Shown here: positions 1 to 8,715 of the stretch, piece by piece
Numbering within the stretch: the first letter of the stretch is position 1
How the letters are laid out: every line of letters starts with the position of its first letter
Source of the DNA: Chrysopilus asiliformis
Lineage: Eukaryota; Arthropoda; Insecta; Diptera; Rhagionidae
DNA length: 64,000 nucleotides
Direction: 5' to 3'
Assembly: GCA_964034945.1 (NCBI GenBank)
Contig: OZ035962.1
Span: forward strand, 51,330,231 to 51,394,230
The notes under the pieces: model-generated
Databases searched by the model: none
What the model saw: only the letters and a program-made list of their open reading frames with translations
What the model was told of the DNA's origin: nothing
Program-made: the position numbers and the translations under genes

Positions 1-180
1 ATACCGGCGTACAGACGTTAAGACATGTAGCCAAACTTGAAGCCACGCCCCCAGAAATTCAAAATATTTTGATTTTGTCGACATGTAGCTCAACCGTCTG
101 TCTACCAGCCTACAGACGCTTAAAAGTCAATTTTCACGGACATGTCTACGGACATGTAGCTCTGTCTGTAGCATGCTTTA
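1..180. other. Unassigned left edge
   Basis: No gene is visible. The stretch repeats the short motif GACATGTAG about four times and has several CAGACG/CGTCTG inversions, so it may be the edge of an unidentified repeat cut by the window boundary. Confidence 0.3.
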
Positions 181-540
181 AGAGCGAAAAGAAAGAAATA
201 ACATGACATTCAATACATCAGATTCAATACACACAAAGGAGGAGCATAAAAAGAGTATAAATGTGAAATCTGTACTACAAGCAGCAAACACAGCATAGCA
301 GCGGCAGTAAAAATTTTGATTTTGATCTTTAAAAAAATAATTGAACATAGTTTAACATAACAAAATACCCTAAACAATGCTTTAATGTAGGCCTCATCTT
401 ATAACAGAGTTTCTGTTTGGATGTCACCACAAACTATCGAGTAACATCGATTGCAAATTTGTTATCATGGCAGCAAGCCGATTTTCTAATTTATCCCCCA
501 TAACCAAAATCCAAGACGTATCCACGTCAAAAAAATAACA
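180..540 (-). repeat. Repeat R, copy 1
   Basis: This segment matches the reverse complement of 16868-17215, for example the stretch around the TTATCATGGCAGCA region and the run containing AATACCCTAAACAATGC. No transposase, RT motif or clear terminal repeat is visible. In the second copy it directly abuts hAT-like sequence (TTCGTTCTTTTCGCTCT), and the same motif is present in reverse near 175-190 here, so R may be an internal part of, or an insertion in, that hAT family. Function unknown. Confidence 0.6.
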
Positions 541-819
541 CAAAATGTAAAAGCTATTCGCACCAGATCTGTTGCAATCGACGAAATGGTTTATTATGTT
601 TACGTTGATAACGATTAAGTAATTATAATTTTGTGCGCAAATGTACAAATTTATGAAACGAATGTCAAGTACACAAAACTCATATTTTTAGTCGCGCAAG
701 TCTAATCGTCAGGCACACGACAACTGATAAGATCAATCATGTCTCAATGACTGACCCTTAGGGCTGGATATGGCTCTTTTTTATTAACGTGTTTTGAATA
801 TAACCAAAAGACCCCATCG
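541..819. other. No feature recognised
   Basis: AT-rich sequence without a credible ORF, RNA gene or terminal repeat that I can see. Confidence 0.4.
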
Positions 820-970
820 CTCAGTTCGCAACACAAAATTTTAACATTTTAAATGTTTTTTTGCGATCCATTTTTTATGCAATTTCCATAAGTTATTAGC
901 CTGATATAAGACATTTAATTCTCGAAGCGAAATCGTTAGAATCAAATGTCAATGGGGAATATGGCGGCTG
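820..970 (-). mobile_element. Fragment of TIR element T (copy 3)
   Basis: The reverse complement of this segment matches 9057-9200 inside the T element at 8.7-10.3 kb, including the sequence around GCCTTCAGCCGCCATATT. It is truncated on its right by H sequence starting about 982. Confidence 0.6.
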
Positions 971-981
971 AAGGTATCGAC

Positions 982-1527
982 TTTATATACCCGTATGGTG
1001 AAACCAAAGGGTATATTAACTTTGCCTTACCGTTTGTAACGCCAAGATCCCGTCATCGCACAAAAAAAATGAATTACACCAGTGTGTTTAGAATGAAAAA
1101 CATAACAAAAGCTATAATTGCCTATCTGGCAATCATTGGGGGCCCGTATGGTGATATTCGTATCAAAATTTGAACAGTTATACCAAAATTCCACTTTGAA
1201 GTCAAACTTTCCTATAAGATTTTTTAAAATTTATTCCAATCGGATTTTGATGTATGGGAGTTTTATGTAGAATCATATCCTAAATAACTTTTGTTCTTGG
1301 TCTTTTTTGATAAGATGCACAGTTTTTGAGATATTCACAAAAAACGATTTCGTTCGTATGGGGGGTACCCCCCTAATGGTCCATTTTTGCCCATTAACGA
1401 ACTTAGCCTCGCATTTTACGAAAAACGGATCTGTGCAAACTTTCAAGTCTCTAGCTCAATCCGTGCGCCCGCAATCCGCGCCACAGACAGACGGACAGAC
1501 GGACGGACATGCAGAAATTAAATATTT
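982..1527. mobile_element. H element: 5' segment fused to an inverted body
   Basis: Bases 982-1093 are the H 5' segment on the + strand (TATACCCGTATGGTGAAACC onward). Bases 1094-1527 are an H body on the - strand: the 3' terminus and its ATTGCC/GGCAAT hairpin lie at about 1100-1135, the GGGGGGTACCCCCC palindrome near 1360 and the (GTCY)n tract near 1485-1512, read in reverse. It is a chimeric pair rather than one canonical copy. Confidence 0.75.
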
Positions 1528-2086
1528 TTATACCCGTATGGTGAAACCAAAGGGTATATTAACTTTGCCTTACCGTTTGTAACGCCAAGATCCCGTCATC
1601 ACACACAAAAATGAATTACACCAGTGTGTTTAGAATGATAAAAATAATTAATTTCTGCATGTCCGTCCGTCTGTCTGTCTGTCCGTCTGTCCGTCTGTCT
1701 GTGGCGCGGATTGCGGGCGCACGGATTGAGCTAGAGACTTGAAATTTTGCACAGATTCGTTTTTCGTAAAATGCGAGGCTAAGTTCGTTAATGGGCAAAA
1801 ATGGACCATTAGGGGGGGTACCCCCCATACGAACGAAAACGTTTTTTGCGAATATCTCAAAAACGGTACATGTTATCAAAAAAGTCCAAGAACAAAAGTT
1901 ATTTAGGATATGATTCTACATAAAACTCCCATACATCAAAATCCGATTGGAATAAATTTTAAAAATTCTTATTGGAAAGTTTGACTTCAAAGTGGAATTT
2001 TGGTACAACTGTTCGAATTTTGATACGAATATCACCATACGGGTCTCCAATGATTGCCAGATTGGCAATTATAGCTTTTGTTATGT
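1528..2086 (+). mobile_element. H element (Helentron/DINE-1-like), full length
   Basis: A near-complete copy. It has the 5' TATACCC...GGGTATA stem, the (GTCY)n tract at about 1660-1700, a GGGGGGTACCCCCC core palindrome near 1815, the subterminal ACCATACGGGT, and the hairpin ATTGCCAGATTGGCAAT followed by TATAGCTTTTGTTATG. The next H starts immediately after GTTATG, giving a head-to-tail tandem. No coding capacity is apparent. Confidence 0.85.
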
Positions 2087-2227
2087 TTATACCCGTATGG
2101 TGAAACCAAAGGGTATATTAACTTTGCCTTACCGTTTGTAACGCCAAGATCCCGTCATCACACACAAAAATAAATTACACCAGTGTGTTTAGAATGATAA
2201 AAAAAATTGAATTTTGCATGTCCGTCC

Positions 2228-2262
<35 letters not shown>

Positions 2263-2670
2263 GGTCTGTTCGTCCGTCTGTCTGTCTGTGGCGCGGATTG
2301 CGGGCGCACGGATTGAGCTAGAGACTTGAAATTTTGCGCAGTTTCTTTTTTCGTAAAATTCGAGGCTAAGTTCGTTAATGGGCAAAAATGGACCATTAGG
2401 GGGGTACCCCCCATACGAACGAAATCGTTTTTTGTGAATATCTCAAAAACGGTGCATCTTATCAAAAAAGTCCAAGAACAAAAGTTATTTAGGATATGAT
2501 TCTACATAAAACTCCCATACATCAAAATCCGATTGGAATAAATTTTAAAAAATCTTATTGGACAGTTTGACTTCAAAGTGGAATTTTGGTACAACTGTTC
2601 GAATTTTGATACGAATATCACCATACGGGTCTCCAATGATTGCCAGATAGGCAATTATAGCTTTTGTTAT
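2087..2670 (+). mobile_element. H element, full length, tandem with the previous copy
   Basis: Canonical copy directly abutting the previous one. Its (GTCY)n tract (about 2219-2290) is expanded, with nine or more consecutive GTCT/GTCY units. The 3' hairpin and GTTATG end lie at about 2637-2670. Confidence 0.85.
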
Positions 2671-3236
2671 GTTTTTCATTCTAAACACACTGGTGTAATT
2701 CATTTTTTTTGTGCGATGACGGGATCTTGGCGTTACAAACGGTAAGGCAAAGTTAATATACCCTTTGGTTTCACCATACGGGTATAAAAAAGTTGAATTT
2801 AGCATGTCCGTCCGTCCGTCTGTCTGTCCGTCCGTCCGTCTGTCCGTCTGTGGCGCGGATTGCGGGCGCACGGATTGAGCTAGAGACTTGAACTTTTGCA
2901 CAGGTCCGTTTTTCGTAAAATGCGAAGCTAAGTTCGTCAATGGGCAAAAATGGACCATTAAGGGGGGGGGGGGGAACCCCCATACGATCGAAAACGTTTT
3001 TTGCGAATATCTCAAAAACTGTGCATCTTATCAAAAAAGTGCAAGAACAAAAGTTGTTTAGGACATGATTCTACGTTCCATACATCAAAATCCAATTGGA
3101 ATAAGTTTTAAAAAATCTTATTGGAAAGTTTGACTTCAAAGTGGAATTTTGATACAACTGTTCGCCGTTCACTTAAATCACCATACGGGTTTTCAATAAT
3201 TGCCAGATTGGCAATTATAGCTTTTGTTATGTTTTT
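2671..3236 (+). mobile_element. H element with inverted 5' segment
   Basis: Bases 2671-2788 are the H 5' segment in reverse orientation, bounded by TTT.T and ATAAA. The body continues from AAGTTGAATTTAGC on the + strand. The core palindrome has decayed into a long G run (about 2961-2975) followed by AACCCCC. The body ends at GTTATG about 3232. Confidence 0.8.
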
Positions 3237-3404
3237 AATTATACACTTTATATTATACACTTTCTATTGATTTCACTTTGGGGTAGGTATGACAAAGTAC
3301 TCTATCGTTATTCTGACCCACTTCCAAATTTCCGATTGACTTGAAATTCCGATTAACTTGCACATATACTTGTATACAGTTCGGGCGGAGTTTTAATATT
3401 CTGT
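3237..3404. repeat. AT-rich spacer with a fragment of the D-element end
   Basis: Bases about 3317-3372 (GACCCACTTCCA..., CCGATTGACTTGAAAT) match the conserved end module of the D elements at 47.16 kb and, in reverse, 62.65 kb. The rest is AT-rich and unassigned. Confidence 0.5.
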
Positions 3405-3690
3405 ATGGATAGGGAACGAAAATGATTTCTATTTAAGTTTTCGCTTCTTGTTCAAAGCGGTTTGTGGGTCTCGCATAAAAATGAATGAAAGCCTCGAGCG
3501 ATGACTTTTTGGTATGATGCACACACACATGTAAGTATGCATTTTACTACTGAGAGAACGATATTTCGCTCCCAGCAGTATAGTTGTGTTCAGGGTTGTG
3601 AGATTTTTGATCTTGGAAATCGTAGTAAATCGGCCGAAAAATAGTAGTAGAATCGATGAAATAGTAAATTTATGTAAAACCTTCGTCATC
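3405..3690 (+). mobile_element. hAT-like MITE fragment (family of 30798-31394)
   Basis: It matches the internal part of the hAT MITE in the errantivirus-like element: AACGAAAATGATTTCT, TTGTTCAAAGCGGTTTGTGG, and the CGCTCCCAGCA segment. It also matches 17265-17425 and 17967-18080. Both TIRs are missing. It provides the empty-site comparison for the MITE at 17429-17964. Confidence 0.65.
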
Positions 3691-4037
3691 TATACTAATT
3701 ATATAAAGAGGTAAAGTTTGTTTGTTTGTTCAGGGTAATCTCTGGAACCACTGATCCGATTCTGAAAATTCTTTCACTGATAGAAAGCTCCACTATTCCC
3801 GAGTGACATAGGCTACTTTTTATTGACCTCCCCCTCTCCTTCGGTACCCTTCCCTGATAACTTTCGAACCGTTCAACCGATTGCGGTGCGGCTTTCATTA
3901 ATATAGAAGTCATTCCTCAAGGAAATTTTTCGCCCACTAATATATATCCTCCCTCCTCTCAGTAAACCCCCTCGCCTGCTACCTTCTACAACAATGAGAG
4001 ATTCGGATTCGGTTTTCTCCTTTAGGAAGGTCAGCCT
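3690..4037. repeat. Generic insect TE tail, class unresolved
   Basis: It contains a TTTG/TTTGT run, then text resembling the tails of many insect TEs (GAACCACTGATCCGATTCTG, CGAACCGTTCAACCGATTG). The ORF on the minus strand here has no recognisable domain. I cannot assign a superfamily. Confidence 0.3.
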
Positions 4038-4745
4038 TTAAGGTAAGTGCACACGATATGATCACTGTTCATATTTTTGAGCAAAAAAGTGTCCCAAACG
4101 TGTTCATACCGTCTGAACACCATATTTTTGTGTTCATACGTATGAACACAAGGCATATGAACACATTTGAACAGACCGTGAGCAAACGTATGAACACGAC
4201 CTGTTCATACCGTGTGAACACTATTTTGGGACCGTATGAGCCCAGTTTGTAAAATTCGGACGTATGATCACAGATATGAACACACTGTAACATTTGAACA
4301 TGGGCTAAGTTTTCAACATGTTCAAATGTAAAATTTTGAGTCAAATTTGTACGTAAATTCATGTTTTCCGGTTTTTATTTGGGTCTAGTAGGTTTTAGAT
4401 TTGTGGCGTGGATGGCTCAGTCAGCTTAGTGCTTACCTCGTAATCCAATGAGCAGTGGTTCAAATCCCACTCAGGGTAAAATAATTCGATTCGAATTTGA
4501 ACTTTTCTGTTCATGGACTTTAAAACACGGACCAGTTTGGTCTTCGCCTCCAAGCTCCTGGCATATAACACAAAAAAAAAGTTTTCGACAGTTTTGTAAT
4601 TTGTTGTGTTGTGTGCTCAAATGTTCTTAAAAATTGTTCATATCTGTAATTTGAACAAAACGTTCATATCGTCTGAACAGTGTTCATACGCGCAGAAAAA
4701 ATATGAACACAATGCATTTGAGCACATATGAACACACCTAAAAAT
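4038..4745. mobile_element. Element with dense GTTCATA/TATGAAC subterminal repeats
   Basis: Bases about 4055-4310 and 4630-4740 hold many short direct and inverted copies of GTTCATA / TATGAAC, some palindromic (GTTCATACGTATGAAC). They flank a central segment holding a tRNA-like SINE. Clustered subterminal motifs are typical of transposase-binding ends of cut-and-paste DNA transposons. No transposase is present, and superfamily and exact ends are unknown. Confidence 0.45.
4404..4570 (+). mobile_element. tRNA-derived SINE (candidate)
   Basis: A pol III type-2 promoter pattern is visible. The box-A-like TGGCTCAGTCAG lies at 4413-4424 and the box-B-like GGTTCAAATCC at 4457-4467, about 32 bases apart. 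The preceding GGCGTGGATGG and following CCACTC fit a degenerate tRNA fold. Downstream is an unrelated body rather than a second tRNA half plus CCA site, so a SINE head is likelier than a functional tRNA gene. A short A-run occurs near 4571. Confidence 0.5.
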
Positions 4746-4749
4746 TTGA

Positions 4750-4980
4750 AGCTCATGCGATTTGACACCGTTGGACTTCTTTCTTTGGGGTTATTTGAAA
4801 GAAAAGGTGTACGTCGATAAGCCAGCAACAATTCAAGAGCTAAAGGATGAGATAATTCGGCACATTAACGGCATAGAACCTCAATTATGCCTCAGCGTCA
4901 TCGAAAATTTGGACCATCGGATGGAGGTGTGCCGCCGAGGTCGCGGCGGCCATTCGATTGTGTTCCATGGTTCAAATTGA
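4750..4980 (+). pseudogene. C-terminal fragment of a Tc1/mariner-type transposase
   Basis: From about 4755 the reading frame shows DLTPLDFFLWGY, the third-acid region of IS630/Tc1/mariner DDE/D transposases. It is followed by a basic C-terminal tail with ELKDEI and HRMEVCRR. About three quarters of the protein, with the helix-turn-helix and the first two acidic residues, is missing: the coding sequence is cut at about 4750 where the GTTCATA-rich element ends. The text resembles insect mariner relatives in which SPDLTPLDFFLWG is common. The 3' flank down to about 5085 probably includes the right TIR. Confidence 0.7.
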
Positions 4981-5087
4981 GTTAGTCTGAAATTGAGAAA
5001 TGTCAAATGAAATGCAGAAAAAAACTTGACGTTTAGGTGTGGTTCACATTCAACATCGGCCCTTAAAATTTAACCACCCTTTATATA
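4981..5087 (+). mobile_element. 3' untranslated end and probable right TIR of the transposase fragment
   Basis: Non-coding sequence ends in ...TTTAACCACCCTTTATATAA, immediately before the AT-rich foldback. No left end is present for comparison, so the TIR assignment is inferred. Confidence 0.4.
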
Positions 5088-5562
5088 ATAAAAAAAAATT
5101 TTCTAAAAAAAATAAAACCGACTTTAAAAAAAAAACTGAAAAGAGAAAAAAGCACTAAAAAGAAAAAAATAATTTCAAACTATGTCCATTAATAGCGTAT
5201 TTGACATTTGGCTTTTTTGAAGTGGCGTTAAATTTACACTAAATAAAATCGTTGTAAAATTTCTATTGTAAGAGCCGTGTCTATAGTTAATCTGTTTGAC
5301 AACAAAATTTTTGGAGTCGATCTTAGTTCTTAGTTAGCCTTAAGGGTTAGAAAGTATGTAAACGATTAGCCTTAAGGGTTAGAAAGTATGTAATTTATTT
5401 TAGTTGCAAATTTAACGCCACTTCAAAAAAGCCAAATGTCAAATACGCTATTAATGGACATAGTTTGAAATTATTTTTTTCTTTTTAGTGCTTTTTTCTC
5501 TTTTCAGTTTTTTTTTTTAAAGTCGGTTTTATTTTTTTTAGAAAATTTTTTTTTATTTCGAA
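5088..5562. mobile_element. Foldback (hairpin) element FB1
   Basis: The left arm (about 5090-5240) and right arm (about 5410-5558) are near-perfect reverse complements. The outer arm has AAAACCGACTTT, then GCACTAAAAAGAAAAAAATAA; the inner arm has ATTAATAGCGTATTTGACAT. The loop is about 170 bases and contains a duplicated GCCTTAAGGGTTAGAAAGTA. The motif GCACTAAAAAG(A/G)AAAAAATAA is shared with the hairpins at 36.5, 47.6 and 61.7 kb, whose inner arms differ. Confidence 0.8.
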
Positions 5563-5584
5563 CGTTTTTAGTTTCAATTTTTAA

Positions 5585-5785
5585 TATAGGTAAAATTACA
5601 AAGGGTTTGAGGGGATAAGTCCGCAGATGAAAAATATATAAAAGAATCTTCCAAATATTGTACTGAACACAATACAAAGAATTTTACTCGATATCCCAAG
5701 CAGGGAGGGGTTTGAAGGGGTAGGTTAACACGGGGGAAATATATAAAAGAACCTTCCTTGTGTTGTACTGAACACAACGTAAAAA
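5585..5785. repeat. Direct repeat pair of about 90 bp
   Basis: Two imperfect copies, each with GGGTTTGA.GGG, then AATATATAAAAGAA and TTGTACTGAACACAA (about 5600-5672 and 5706-5778). No gene seen. Confidence 0.55.
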
Positions 5786-6088
5786 CATAACAAAAGCTAT
5801 AATTGCCAATCTGGCAATTATTGAAAACCTGTATGGTGATATTGGTATCTTAATTTGAGCACTTGTACCAAAATTACACTTTGAAGTCGAACTTTCCAAT
5901 CAGATTTTTTAAAATTTATTCCAATCGGATTTTGATGTATGGGAGTTTTATGTAGAATCATATTCTAAATAACTTTAATTCTTAGACTTTTTTGATAAGA
6001 TGCACCGTTTTTGAGAAATTCGGAAAAAACTTTTCCGTTTGTATGGGGGGTACCCCCCCTAATGGTCCATTTTTGCCCATGAATGAAC
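5785..6088 (-). mobile_element. H element, 3' part only
   Basis: Minus-strand H: the 3' terminus is at about 5786 (AACATAACAAAAGC), then the hairpin and subterminal repeat. It runs to the core palindrome near 6050 and stops near 6088, before the (GTCY)n tract. Confidence 0.75.
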
Positions 6089-6559
6089 CAGGGTCCAACC
6101 AGGAACTTTCTCTACAACTTTCTCTTTGGGATGACCAAAATCGGTCCACCCAGTAAAAAGTTAAGCGTGAACATACATTAAAAAAAAAAAATATTCAGGT
6201 GGAATTGAGAACCTTTTCCTTTTTGGAAGTCGGTTAAAAATGGATGTTTGTCTGTTTGTCTGTCTGTCTGAGATTACAAAACTCAAAAACTACTGGACCG
6301 ATTTGTACGCGGTTTCTTGCAAAATGATCTGTGTTGCCAGGAGCAGGTTTTTAGCTATGTAGATTTTCAAAATTCGAAACGAAAGGTCCTGTAAGGATAA
6401 ATATCTTTTTTCCCGTTTTTCCTCGGAAAAATCGGCATAAGGGGGTTTTTGGTGTCGCTGATCAAAATTCGAAACGGAAGGTCCTATAAGTTATTTTATG
6501 GTTTTTTGGCATTCTAAAATTTACACAAAAAAACTTTTAGCTGCCAACGAAGGGTCTGC
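6089..6559. other. Unassigned; contains a TE-tail-like segment
   Basis: Bases 6245-6330 have a GTCT/GTTT run and CTCAAAAACTACTGGACCGA, seen at the ends of many insect repeats. No ORF of substance. Confidence 0.3.
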
Positions 6560-6605
6560 TAGTAATATATATAACTAATTTGAACGAAAGACTAGAAATG
6601 GGAGC
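6560..6605 (+). mobile_element. Right-end fragment of the hAT-like family
   Basis: It contains ACGAAAGACTAGAAATGGGAG, as found just before the right TIR of the copies ending at 18134 and 31394. Here the TIR itself is replaced by unrelated sequence. Confidence 0.5.
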
Positions 6606-6631
6606 GTCATAACCAATTATAAATAAAATTA

Positions 6632-6893
6632 TTATACCCGTATGGTGAAACCGAATATCTCAAAAACGGTGCCTTTTATCAAAAAAGTTCAAGAACAAAA
6701 GTTATTTAGGATATGATTCTACATAAAACTCCCACACATCAAAATCCGATTGGAATCCGATTGGATTTAAAAAAAATCTAATTAGAAAGTTTGACTTCAA
6801 ACTGGAATTTTGATACAACTGTTCGCGGTTCACTAAATCACCATACGGATTTTCAATAATTGCCAGATTGGCAATTATAGCTTTTGTTATGTT
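6632..6893 (+). mobile_element. H element, internal-deletion derivative
   Basis: The first 16-20 bases of H (TATACCCGTATGGTGAAACC) join directly to the region after the core palindrome (GAATATCTCAAAAACGGTG), removing the GTCY tract. The same joint (GAAACCGAATATCTC) occurs at about 18176, so this is a propagated deletion subfamily. Confidence 0.75.
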
Positions 6894-6947
6894 TTAAATA
6901 AAAATTTGTTTCCTTAATTTACTTTTCAATAAAATTTCTTACTTAAC

Positions 6948-7237
6948 CCTTTCGGTACATGTTTTTTTCTATGGGTTTTACAAATACTCTGTATACAAAT
7001 TAATGATGTTTAAGCTATTAGTACTCATTTAAAACAAAAAAAAAACAAAAAATTAAAAATTTTAATTTTTTTCAAATACGTCCACTGTGGTCCAGCCTTT
7101 TACTCAAAAAATCAAAATTGGGTCAAAAATGCACTTAATGGTGCACTGAATGAGAATAGAGTGTTGAAAATAAATAAATAATAAGACAATTAAAATTTTT
7201 TAGCATGATGCCATATGGCATCAAAATACCGAAAGGG
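6948..7237. mobile_element. piggyBac-type MITE with TTAA target duplication
   Basis: It starts CCCTTTCGGTA and ends TACCGAAAGGG (11-bp TIR), flanked by TTAA at 6944-6947 and 7238-7241. TTAA targeting and CCC/GGG termini are the piggyBac hallmark. It is 290 bp with no transposase. A 16-bp palindrome, GATGCCATATGGCATC, sits just inside the right end, possibly a subterminal transposase site. Confidence 0.88.
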
Positions 7238-7241
7238 TTAA

Positions 7242-7934
7242 ATATCTATTGGCGATCGTTGTTGGCGGATCCACGACTTCTGGCCGTCTCTACGAGACAG
7301 ACACCTTGCTTTTTGACCTGATTGTTTCTTTATTCGGTGTGATAACACAATGCAATGTTTAATATGATTTCAGGAAATTAAAACAATAAAATAATACTAT
7401 TTAAATAGGCATTTTCAGTCACTCCATGAAATATAAATTGATCAAATTAATGTTTTTGATTTTATGAAATTATTTTTATTTTCCGATTGTAATTCGGAAA
7501 TTTCATATAAAAGTTTTTCATTATCAAAACTTTTTTTTAACGTAAAGTAAAACAATTAACAGTGTGTCAAAACCACAAATAATGAAAAAGAGCTTTCAAC
7601 AAAGTTTGAACTTGGCTCGGAGAGCAAGCCATATAAACAAGTAAATCGCTTGTCAGTGGTAGTGGATGCCCGAGAACTTTTAAAGCTTGCCTGGCCCTGG
7701 TTTAAATCAATTTGCTTTACACCAATATTCACAATTACACTAGTAAAAGTCGATTTATCTATATACGTGTGACCTCGATAATCGCAACTATAGTGGCCAA
7801 AGCGTGTTGCGTTAACCGAGTCAGTACCGATATGTTTCAAAAAAAGAAACAAAAGCCATTAAACAACATTATATAACTGAACAAAAGTTTTATTTCATTA
7901 AAATTTTTATAAACAAAACATAACTATGATTTTT
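7242..7934. other. No gene recognised
   Basis: A minus-strand ORF (7556-7852) has no domain that I recognise. The remainder is AT-rich. This could be a degenerate TE or intronic/intergenic host DNA. Confidence 0.35.
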
Positions 7935-8172
7935 TTATACCCGTATGGTGAAACCAAAGGGTATATTAGATTTGCCTTACCGTTTGTAACGCCAAGATCC
8001 CGTCATCACACACAAAAATGAATTACACCAGTGTGTTTAGAATGATAGAAAAAGTTGAATTTAGCATGTCCGTTCGTCCGTCCGTCCGTTTTAAAAAATC
8101 TTATTGGAAAGTTTGACTTCAAAGTGGAATCAATAATTGCCAGATTGGCAATTATATCTTTTGTTATGTTTT
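7935..8172 (+). mobile_element. H element with internal deletion
   Basis: The 5' segment and the start of the (GTCY)n tract (to about 8090) join to the 3' part (TTTTAAAAAATCTTATTGG), removing the core palindrome and the 3' subterminal repeat. The hairpin and GTTATG end are at about 8135-8171. Confidence 0.75.
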
Positions 8173-8713
8173 ATCATTCTAAACACACTGGTGTAATTCA
8201 TTTTTTTTGTGTGATGACGGGATTTTGGCGTTACAAACTCGAATATATAGGCAAATCGAATATACCCTTTGGTTTCACCATAACGGGTATAAAAAAGTTG
8301 AATTTAGCATGTCCGTCCGTCCGTCTGTGGCGCGGATTGCGGGCGCACGGATTGAGCTACAGACTTGAAATTTTGTGCAGATCCGTGTTTCGTAAAATGC
8401 GAGGCTAAGTTCGTTCATGGGCAAAAATGGACCATTAGGGGGGGTACCCCCCATACGAACGAAAACGATTTTTGCGAATATCTCAAAAACGGTGCATCTC
8501 ATCAAAAAAGTCCAAGAACAAAAGTTATTTAGAATATGGTTCTACATAAAACTCTCGTACATCAAAATCCGATTGGAATCAATTTTAAAAAATCTTATTG
8601 GAAAGTTTGACTTCAAAGTGGAATTTAGGTACAACTGTTCGAATTTTGATACGAATATCACCACACGGGTTTTCAATAATTGCCAGACTGGCAATTATAG
8701 CTTTTGTTATGTT
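8173..8713 (+). mobile_element. H element with inverted 5' segment, second example
   Basis: Bases 8173-8291 carry the 5' segment reversed (TTTTATCATTCTAAAC ... CGGGTATAAAA). The body continues in the + orientation through a short (GTCY)n, the core palindrome (about 8440) and the 3' hairpin, to GTTATG at 8713. The boundaries match those of the example at 2671. Confidence 0.8.
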
Positions 8714-8715
8714 TA

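Noticed and set aside
4404..4480. Functional tRNA gene
   Set aside because: Boxes A and B are present, but the stems are poor by eye and an unrelated tail follows; a SINE head is more likely. A tRNA covariance-model score would decide.
7556..7852. 98-residue minus-strand ORF as a host exon
   Set aside because: No recognisable domain and no convincing splice borders; not supported.
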